Both the position numbers and the translations under genes were made by a program. Positions 47,215 through 54,966 of a stretch of DNA of 64,000 nt are shown here, in pieces (position 1 is the first letter of the stretch; the number at the start of each line of letters is the position of its first letter). The stretch is taken from positions 1 through 64,000 of the forward strand of contig CAMARR010000001.1 in the NCBI GenBank assembly GCA_945860915.1, read 5' to 3'. The notes under the pieces are model-generated. The model was not told where the DNA came from. It was given only the letters and a program-made list of their open reading frames with translations, and did no database searches. The DNA is from Candidatus Kuenenia stuttgartensis. Lineage in GTDB: Bacteria; Planctomycetota; GCA-002687715; CAIWVZ01.

Positions 47215-50200
47215 GTGGGGAAGAGGGCTCGGATTAAAGTGCTCCATGTGGTGCACGGGTTCCCGCCGGAATGCCGTGGAGGCACAGAGTCCCTCGTGAA
47301 GACGGTTGCGGACGCACAGTGCGCACGTGGCGATGACATTGCGGTGCTTTACGGGACCCTCGAGGTCGGCGATGCACCGGTTTCCAAAGTGGACAACTCT
47401 GGCCCATTGACCCTCTACCGTCTGATCAAGGGTGGGTTCGACATCGACCGCTGGGATAAGTCCGATGACCTTGCCGCTGCCGCCGAGATCGACAGAATTC
47501 TCGAGTCCTTTGCACCGTCGGTTGTTCACGTCCATCAGTGGATTCGGCTGTCGCGATTCCTAGTTCGAGTAGCCCGATCTCGCGGGATTCCAGTTGTTCT
47601 GACCCTGCACGACGCAACGGCGACGTGTCCCACCGCATTTCGTCTCAGGTGTGGGTCGCTTTGCGATCGCGTTCCATCGGGCGCATCATGCTCAGGGTGC
47701 GCTCCGACGCCCCCGATGATGCGAGACCAGGAACTGGGTAAGGCGCTGGACCGTTATGCGTCCGACCTCCGACAGGAGGTATCTGCCGCGAATGTCGTGG
47801 TTGTTCCAACTCAGGCACATGCGACGTTTCTTTCTTCGTGGCTCCCCGTCGAGGTCCGGCCGATAGTCATTCCACACCCGCCTTTGAAGATTAAGCCTAG
47901 TTCTGCGGTAGCCCGGTCGCCCCGGTCCGAGGGTCCGCTTCGCGTCGTTTCCTTTGGATCGTTGAGCGACATCAAGGGCACGCCACTCCTCTACGAGGCG
48001 CTGCGGCTGCTGTCGTCTGCCGATCGCGCGGCTCTTCGCCTTACGGTGAAGGGCGAGGCAATCAACAGTGATGTCCGTGCCCGTCTCGATGCTCTCAAGC
48101 AGGGCATGCCCATTGAGGAAACCGGACCATATCGCCCCGACGAACTTGACGGTTCGCAATTCGATCTGGCGGTACTCCCGTCGTTCGCGTCTGAGTCGTG
48201 GAGTTTTGCGCTTGATGAGGCATGGGCCATCGGGCTTCCGGTTGTCGTCCCATCTCGGGGCGCACTCGGCGAACGTGTGGGAACCGCGGGGTTCACCTTC
48301 GACCCCGAAAACGCGAACGCTCTTGCGGGTGTGCTTTCCAGCCTTATTGCGCAGAGATCATTGATTCTGACAGCACGCGAGGCTATTCCCGCGCCCACGT
48401 CTCTCGTTTCGCATCTCGAAGAACTCGACCGAGCCTATTCGGCCGCGTCGAGATCACGGCAGACGTATGCTCCGCTCTGGCGCGATGCCGCAAGCGACAT
48501 GGCCAATCGCTTCCGGGATGCCGAACAAGAGTTACTTAATGCGCGGGGCCGATTGCAGGGCGAATCGGATCGATTCAACGATCTCACAACTGCGTTCCAC
48601 AGATCAGAGATCTCGGTCACAACCCTGCGCGGTGAGGTGGGGCGACTTGAAGGCATCGTTGCGGACTATCGGACGTCCGTGGCCAATCACCAAGGCGAGA
48701 ATGCAAGTCTCAAATCCGAGATACGCAGCCTTCAAGCCGAGCGCGCAGAACTCGCCGACGTCGTCCGCGAGCGTGACCGTAATCTCAGAGAGTTCGAGCG
48801 CTCCGTTGTTGAGTATCGCGAACTCCTTGCGCGGAAAGAGTCAGATCTATCACAGTTTCGAGTTTCGATTTCAGAGCATCAGCGCGTTCTCGAGGCGAAG
48901 AACGACCATCTCGAAGATCTACGCGGACAGGCGATGGACGCATCTACCGCCCTTCGTGAAGAGATTGCGCGCGCTACCGCGGATCACAACCGAACGAAGG
49001 AGCAGCTGGAGCAGCGTTCCGAGGAGCTTGCCCGTGTCTCTGCGGCCGGAGTAATCGCCGCGCGGGAGTTCCAGTCTCGATATGAAGAACTCTCCGTAAG
49101 ACTGAATCAATCGGAGGCGACCGCCTCGGCCTTGACACAAGAGTTGCTTTCGCTGCGCGAGTCGTCGGCAAGAGAAGCGCAACGGGTTGCTGCTCGGGCA
49201 ATGGAGCTTGTCTGTGAAGTGAGCGCCGTCAGAGAGAGACTTGACGCACTGACGACCGTTGCGATGCGCCACGTTGAGTCAATCGAGCATTTGCAAGGGC
49301 GTATTGAGGCCTCAGAGCGACGCGAGGCGTCCTTGTCGAAGAAGGTGACTGAACTTGCGTTGCGAGTGACCCAGTCGGACGGCGAGATTCAGATCTACGA
49401 GATCCGTGTCCGAGAGCTCGCTCGGGCTCGGCAGCTTTCCGAGGAGGTGGCATTGCATCTCAGTTTCGACCTCGGCCTTCTCCGCCGAGAACTCTCGCGT
49501 CAGGAATTAGCACAAGGTGCGCTTCGGCGGGACTTGGAGAGTTCGAGGACCGTCGCGGTCGAACTCACTTCGCGAATGTTACGCGCCGAGCAACGCTGGA
49601 TGCAGTCGGAAAGCGCTCATCGCGCCGCGTTGGCTCGCTCGGCCGAACTCGCGTCTGATGCGACGGAATTGAGCCGTCGCGTGCGTGCGATGAGCACGGG
49701 AATTACCCGAGAACTAGCGGCTTCCGAGAGTTGGCGTCGCCGTGCGATGGATGCGGAAAAGGCAGCGGCTACAAGAGCTGCATACGCACAAAAAATTAAG
49801 GAGTCCCAAGAAGACCTAGCCGTGAAGCTCGCAGAAGTTCAACTTGAACTGGGACTCAAGCTCGACGAAGAGGCGCGATTGACGGCACTCCTTGGGTCTC
49901 TCGCTCCTAGCAGAGCGAGCCTGGCAGATGCGGTTGCACAGCTACGCGCAGAGTCGGATGGTGTTCGTGCACAGCTCTCGGGAGTGTTCTTGGCCCTATC
50001 TGGAGCGAAGGCGGATCTGCCGGGCGCGCGGCGCTTGCTCGGTGTAACTGATAAGCGCTTGCGGGTGTTGATAGTTGTGCATGACTTTCTCCCATATCAC
50101 GCCGCGGGTTCCGAGATCTACACGTACCAACTCGCCAAAGCACTTTCGACTCATTGCGATGTGCATCTGCTGTTCTGCGAGAATCGACCGGATCGACCGC

Positions 50201-51435
50201 AGTATGAGACCAGAAACGGCGTATACGATGGGATTCCATTCACCGAGGTTGTTCACCATGACGCCTTTCCAACGTTCGGACTCACCTACGAGGATCCCGC
50301 GATGGAGCGGGTCTTTGATGGCGTTGTTGATAGTTTCCAACCGAACGTTGTTCACATCCAACACCTCAAGTTTTGGGGCGTCGGTATCGTCGAACGCGCG
50401 CGAGCAAAGAACTGCCCCGTATTCTTCACCCTGCATGAGTACATGCTGATCTGTCCGCGAGACGGCCAAATGCTTCGCCCGAGCGGCGAGCGATGTGACG
50501 TGCCTGTGGTTTCGACCTGCGCCTCATGCATCGAAGGCAGGGCACTGGAACAGGGTTGGATAGGTCGTCGAGCCATCGCAGCCGGCCGTTTTCTGTCCGA
50601 GCGACTCCCGGATGGTGCGCGCCATCTGGGAGCTCGAGTCGCTAGGCGAGTCGCCGTGCGGAATGCCTCTGCAGGGACGCAGATAGCGCGAGAACAGGCT
50701 ATCTCCACTCGACTTTCGCGCACAGCGGACGCACTCCGACATGTAGAGACATTCTTGGCCCCAAGTCAATTCTTGCGAGATCGATTTGTTGCGTCAGGGA
50801 TGATCCCCCCCGATCGCATTGAATGGTCGAGATACGGACAAGAGGTCTCGCGTTTCCCACATGTCGCGAAGGTTCCTTCCGCTCGATTGCGGGTGGGATA
50901 CCTTGGCACAGTCTCGGCCTATAAGGGACTGGGCGTCTTTGTTGAGGCGCTTGAATCACTGTCGTCGTTCCCCATCGAAGGGCGCATTCACGGTGCCCTT
51001 GAGATCTTCCCCGACTATGTGTCTTATCTGCGGGAAACCGTAAGGAACCCCAACATCCATCTGATGGGGAGATTCGATAACAAGGATGTCGCGCGCCTGT
51101 TGGCAGAGATCGATGTCCTGGTAGTTCCGAGCCTCTGGTGGGAGAACGCGCCGCTTACTATTCATGAGGCCTTTCTCGCTCGTGTGCCGGTTGTCTGCTC
51201 AGATATTGGCGGAATGAGGGAGCTTGTGACACATGGCAAGAATGGCCTTCACTTTGTCGTCGGCGACGCATCAGACCTAGCTCGCAAGTTGCTTTCGCTC
51301 GCAACCGATCAAGAGTTTCTCAAAAAATTGACTCCGGATCCTGCGGACATTCGCGACATTCGTGAGGATGCGGTCTCAATGATTGCTCGATATCATCGGG
51401 CGCTTGTTCGTCGTAAGCAGCACGGTGCTTCATGA
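47215..51435 (+). CDS. GT4 - long coiled coil - GT4 fusion protein (1406 aa)
   Basis: N-term VLHVVHGFPPECRGGTESLV and ESWSFALDEAWAIGLPVVVPSRGALGERV; residues 421-897 proline-free, rich in E/R/L/A/S; C-term RVLIVVHDFLPYHAAGSEIYTYQLAKAL and ENAPLTIHEAFLARVPVVCSDIGGMRELV. Confidence 0.88.
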   Translation: MGKRARIKVLHVVHGFPPECRGGTESLVKTVADAQCARGDDIAVLYGTLEVGDAPVSKVDNSGPLTLYRLIKGGFDIDRWDKSDDLAAAAEIDRILESFAPSVVHVHQWIRLSRFLVRVARSRGIPVVLTLHDATATCPTAFRLRCGSLCDRVPSGASCSGCAPTPPMMRDQELGKALDRYASDLRQEVSAANVVVVPTQAHATFLSSWLPVEVRPIVIPHPPLKIKPSSAVARSPRSEGPLRVVSFGSLSDIKGTPLLYEALRLLSSADRAALRLTVKGEAINSDVRARLDALKQGMPIEETGPYRPDELDGSQFDLAVLPSFASESWSFALDEAWAIGLPVVVPSRGALGERVGTAGFTFDPENANALAGVLSSLIAQRSLILTAREAIPAPTSLVSHLEELDRAYSAASRSRQTYAPLWRDAASDMANRFRDAEQELLNARGRLQGESDRFNDLTTAFHRSEISVTTLRGEVGRLEGIVADYRTSVANHQGENASLKSEIRSLQAERAELADVVRERDRNLREFERSVVEYRELLARKESDLSQFRVSISEHQRVLEAKNDHLEDLRGQAMDASTALREEIARATADHNRTKEQLEQRSEELARVSAAGVIAAREFQSRYEELSVRLNQSEATASALTQELLSLRESSAREAQRVAARAMELVCEVSAVRERLDALTTVAMRHVESIEHLQGRIEASERREASLSKKVTELALRVTQSDGEIQIYEIRVRELARARQLSEEVALHLSFDLGLLRRELSRQELAQGALRRDLESSRTVAVELTSRMLRAEQRWMQSESAHRAALARSAELASDATELSRRVRAMSTGITRELAASESWRRRAMDAEKAAATRAAYAQKIKESQEDLAVKLAEVQLELGLKLDEEARLTALLGSLAPSRASLADAVAQLRAESDGVRAQLSGVFLALSGAKADLPGARRLLGVTDKRLRVLIVVHDFLPYHAAGSEIYTYQLAKALSTHCDVHLLFCENRPDRPQYETRNGVYDGIPFTEVVHHDAFPTFGLTYEDPAMERVFDGVVDSFQPNVVHIQHLKFWGVGIVERARAKNCPVFFTLHEYMLICPRDGQMLRPSGERCDVPVVSTCASCIEGRALEQGWIGRRAIAAGRFLSERLPDGARHLGARVARRVAVRNASAGTQIAREQAISTRLSRTADALRHVETFLAPSQFLRDRFVASGMIPPDRIEWSRYGQEVSRFPHVAKVPSARLRVGYLGTVSAYKGLGVFVEALESLSSFPIEGRIHGALEIFPDYVSYLRETVRNPNIHLMGRFDNKDVARLLAEIDVLVVPSLWWENAPLTIHEAFLARVPVVCSDIGGMRELVTHGKNGLHFVVGDASDLARKLLSLATDQEFLKKLTPDPADIRDIREDAVSMIARYHRALVRRKQHGAS

Positions 51436-53696
51436 AGATTCTCATGGTGACAACCGGGCTTCCGCCAGGTTCGCGTGGTGGCACAGAGACCCATGTCGTC
51501 TCCCTTGCGTCGCATCTCGCGCGCCAAGGCCACGATGTCGTTCTTTTTTGCCGTGAAGGCGGATCCTCGCGCGCTCCGTTCTCCGTTCGTCGAGATACTC
51601 TTCATGGGCTTTCGACGCATCGAATCGCGTATGGCTTTCATGATGCGTCGACTTTCGACAAGATCCACCGGAATGTCGAAATCGAGATGGCGTTTCGATC
51701 CGTGGTGGTGGAGGTTAAGCCGGACCTTGTTCATGTCCATCACTTAAGTTGCCTTTCAACGGGCATTCTTGACCTCGTGGCGAGTCTTGACATTCCACTT
51801 GTCATGACTCTTCATGACTACTGGCTGGCATGTCCACGGGGCCAGCGCATCATGAAAGACCTGACCGTGTGTCAGGACCTTGATCGTTCGCGGTGTGCGC
51901 CATGCCTGAAGGAACTTTGGCCGCATTTTGAGATTACGCCCGGCGACCTCGAGGCACTTGATCTTGAGTTGCTCGCGCGTGTCAATCGTTGTGATCTTCT
52001 TCTTGCACCGTCAGAGTTTCATCGAGCGCGCATGACTGAGTGGGGCGTTGACCCCAATAGACTTCACGTTGAGGCCCACGGGCTTGATTCTGGTGGATTT
52101 GAGATCGCACAGCGGCTTCGCGAAGGCATTAGAACCGTGGGCTATATTGGCAGCCTGATTCCTTCGAAGGGAGTTCATGTTCTCATTGAAGCCTGGAATC
52201 AAGTTGGGCGCGAAGACGTTGAGTTAGTGATCCATGGAGAGGCTCCTAACTTTCATGGAGACTCGGGCTATCTCGAACGTCTCAACGCGTCAGTTCGCAG
52301 TGGGTTGAAAGTGCGATTCGGGGGCCCTTTTGATGTGGCCGGCGTTCCCCGACTGCTGCGGGGGATCGACTTGCTCGTGGTCCCACCGGTGTGGTGGGAG
52401 TCGTTCTGCCTGACCGCACGTGAAGGGTTTCTAGCTGGGGTTCCAGTGGTGGCGTCACGACATGGCGCACTTGTGGAGGCATTCGATGACGGCAAAGGCG
52501 GGGTGTTCTTCGAGCCGGGGAACGCATCCGATCTCGCAGCTAAGCTTCGCGGCCTAATCGACGCCCCGAAGGCACATGCAGCGCTTGCCGCTTCGGTTCC
52601 ATCCGTGCGATCAATGGACGACTGCGCTCGCGCGACTGCTGCACGATATGCGTCCGCGATCGCTGCGCGAAGGCACGCGCGAGCGGCCTCCGGGGAGTCC
52701 TCGATTGGGTTCGTGTCGGGAGATTCTTCGGTCCAACCGTATGTGACCGTGTTCTTGCCAACGTGGAACGGTCTTCCCGAGATTGACGCCGTCCTTGCTC
52801 AGATTACGAGACAGGTGACATCGTTTCCCTATGAGGTGTTGATCATCGACTCCGGATCAACTGACGGTACGCTGGACGTGATTCGCAAGTATCCCGGCAT
52901 TCGACTTCTGACTATTCCCAACGACGAATTCAATCATGGGCTCACTCGAAATCGTGGTGTCGCAGAGTCTCGTGGCGACATTGTCGCCTTGCTGACGCAG
53001 GACGCGGAACCCCTCAACGAGCACTGGTTGGCGCAACTCGTCTCTAACTTCCAAGATCCTAAGGTCGCAGGTGTCTACTGCACGCAGAGACCTCGACCTG
53101 ATTGCAATCCGTTCGCCCGTGACCGATTGAAGGATTGGACGGCGGAGTCGGGTGATCCGGTCGTCCAAGGTCCTATTTCTGCAGGGGAATTCGCAGCGAT
53201 GCGTCCGTGGGATCGTTACCTAGTTTCACGATTCGATGATGTGGCATCGTGCGTGCGCAAGTCCGCAATGATCGAGGTCCCCTATGCGCGTCGCCAGTTT
53301 GGCGAGGACGTTGAATGGGGCAGCCGAGCCGTCGTGGCCGGTTGGAAGATTGTTAACGATCCGAAGTCGGTAGTGATTCACTCCCACGACAGCCCGGTCC
53401 TTTACGAGTTTAAACGTGTGTACTTGGACCATCAAAATCTCTTTCAACTGTTTGGTTTGCACACTCTCCCTAGGATCTCTGACGTTCCGCTGTGCTCAGT
53501 TCGCTATTTCCTCCACTTGCTTCCTGTCGTCTGGCGGGATGATCGAAGCGTCGGATTCCGACTTTGGTGGACACTCAAGCTTCCGCTTTACGCATTTACT
53601 CAGAATCTCGCACAGTGGCTTGGCGCTAAGTCTGTTCAATGGAGAAAAGAGGGTAAACATTCTTGGGTGGACGCTCTTATGAAAAAGTCGGTTTGA
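51432..53696 (+). CDS. GT4-GT2 fusion glycosyltransferase (754 aa)
   Basis: N-term MKILMVTTGLPPGSRGGTETHVVSLASHL, ESFCLTAREGFLAGVPVVASRHGALVEAF; C-term YVTVFLPTWNGLPEIDAVLAQI...YEVLIIDSGSTDGTLDVIRKYPGIRLLTIPNDEFNHGLTRNRGVAESRGDIVALLTQDAEP. Confidence 0.9.
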   Translation: MKILMVTTGLPPGSRGGTETHVVSLASHLARQGHDVVLFCREGGSSRAPFSVRRDTLHGLSTHRIAYGFHDASTFDKIHRNVEIEMAFRSVVVEVKPDLVHVHHLSCLSTGILDLVASLDIPLVMTLHDYWLACPRGQRIMKDLTVCQDLDRSRCAPCLKELWPHFEITPGDLEALDLELLARVNRCDLLLAPSEFHRARMTEWGVDPNRLHVEAHGLDSGGFEIAQRLREGIRTVGYIGSLIPSKGVHVLIEAWNQVGREDVELVIHGEAPNFHGDSGYLERLNASVRSGLKVRFGGPFDVAGVPRLLRGIDLLVVPPVWWESFCLTAREGFLAGVPVVASRHGALVEAFDDGKGGVFFEPGNASDLAAKLRGLIDAPKAHAALAASVPSVRSMDDCARATAARYASAIAARRHARAASGESSIGFVSGDSSVQPYVTVFLPTWNGLPEIDAVLAQITRQVTSFPYEVLIIDSGSTDGTLDVIRKYPGIRLLTIPNDEFNHGLTRNRGVAESRGDIVALLTQDAEPLNEHWLAQLVSNFQDPKVAGVYCTQRPRPDCNPFARDRLKDWTAESGDPVVQGPISAGEFAAMRPWDRYLVSRFDDVASCVRKSAMIEVPYARRQFGEDVEWGSRAVVAGWKIVNDPKSVVIHSHDSPVLYEFKRVYLDHQNLFQLFGLHTLPRISDVPLCSVRYFLHLLPVVWRDDRSVGFRLWWTLKLPLYAFTQNLAQWLGAKSVQWRKEGKHSWVDALMKKSV

Positions 53697-53697
53697 C

Positions 53698-54966
53698 ATG
53701 CGGGTCCTCTTGGTCGGGCATGTGCGCGAGGGATCTGAGGGAGGTGGGGTTGGGCGTCACCTTGAGGCACTAGCAGCGGCGCTGGCTTCAGCGTCTCACG
53801 AGGTGTCGATATTCACACGTGTCTCTGAACCTCGCTTTCCCGACTTGTGCTGGTTTGAAGAATCGCCCGGTAGATTTCGATGGAATCACCTTGGGAAAGC
53901 AGGGACTTCCTTTCGCGCTCGAACAGTGTTTCCACCTGCAGAAGTTGCATTTCGACACGTCGTTGATCGTGTTCAACCAGACCTAATTGCGTTCCATCAT
54001 TTGTCTTGGTTGTCAGTGGGATTGGTGGGCATCGCAGCGAGTTGCGGGGTGAGGACCGTCATTACTCTCCATGATTTCATCTCGGATTGTCCTCGCGGTC
54101 AGCGTTATCGGCCTGATGATGTGGCTTGCGTCGAAGTTGATCGCGCGCGTTGCGCCACTTGCGTGACACCTCGTTTCGTTGAGGGGTTTCGCGGCGAGAA
54201 TAGGATTCAGTCGGCGCTGTCGATGCTGTTGCCTTCTACTGACACGAAGTTGTTTTCTGAGCGTGACGCTCATTGGACAGCGACTCTCGCTGCAGCAGAT
54301 GCAATCGTTGTCCCGAGTGAAAGCACGCGTCGACTACTCGAAGCGACGTTTCCTGTCGCTATGGCCCGCGCACGAGTTTTGCCGCCGTTCGTTGAGGTCG
54401 TTGGCGAGCCGCCTCCTCAACGCTTGCGGGGGACGGCGTCTGAGTACGCTGTGGGCTACTTCGGATCAGTGATTCCATCGAAAGGTGTTGACATCGCAGC
54501 GATGGCTGCGGTTCGGTCTGCGGGGCGGGTTCGACTTCACGTTTTTGGTGGAGATGTCAACGAGTTTCAGGCCGGGATTTCGCTCCGGGCCGGCAATGCT
54601 GTCGTCTGGCACGGGAAATTTGACGAGGGGATGCTTCCTCATTTGATGTCCGAACTCGATGCCGTGGTGATTCCGTCCCGATGGCCGGAGACCTTCAATA
54701 TTGTCTTGCGGGAGACCGTGATCTTAGGGCGCGCGGTTATCGCCAGTCGCGTCGGAGCGCTTGTAGAGGCAATTGATCGGGGTTGGGCTGTCGGTGTCGA
54801 GCCGGGCGACCCCAATGCGTTGCTACAAGCGTGTCTCGATGTGATTGAGAGCGGACCTCCTAGTGTTTCGCTGCGTGGGGAGGCAATGAACGAATTCGCG
54901 GAGTCAAGGCAGAACCATCTCCGGCTCTACGAGCAGGTGGCTTCAAGTGGTATGACGGTGGCATGA
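53698..54966 (+). CDS. Glycosyltransferase family 4
   Basis: MRVLLVGHVREGSEGGGVGRHLEALAAAL...; GSVIPSKGVDIAAMAAV; ETFNIVLRETVILGRAVIASRVGALVEAI (EX7E). Confidence 0.88.
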   Translation: MRVLLVGHVREGSEGGGVGRHLEALAAALASASHEVSIFTRVSEPRFPDLCWFEESPGRFRWNHLGKAGTSFRARTVFPPAEVAFRHVVDRVQPDLIAFHHLSWLSVGLVGIAASCGVRTVITLHDFISDCPRGQRYRPDDVACVEVDRARCATCVTPRFVEGFRGENRIQSALSMLLPSTDTKLFSERDAHWTATLAAADAIVVPSESTRRLLEATFPVAMARARVLPPFVEVVGEPPPQRLRGTASEYAVGYFGSVIPSKGVDIAAMAAVRSAGRVRLHVFGGDVNEFQAGISLRAGNAVVWHGKFDEGMLPHLMSELDAVVIPSRWPETFNIVLRETVILGRAVIASRVGALVEAIDRGWAVGVEPGDPNALLQACLDVIESGPPSVSLRGEAMNEFAESRQNHLRLYEQVASSGMTVA

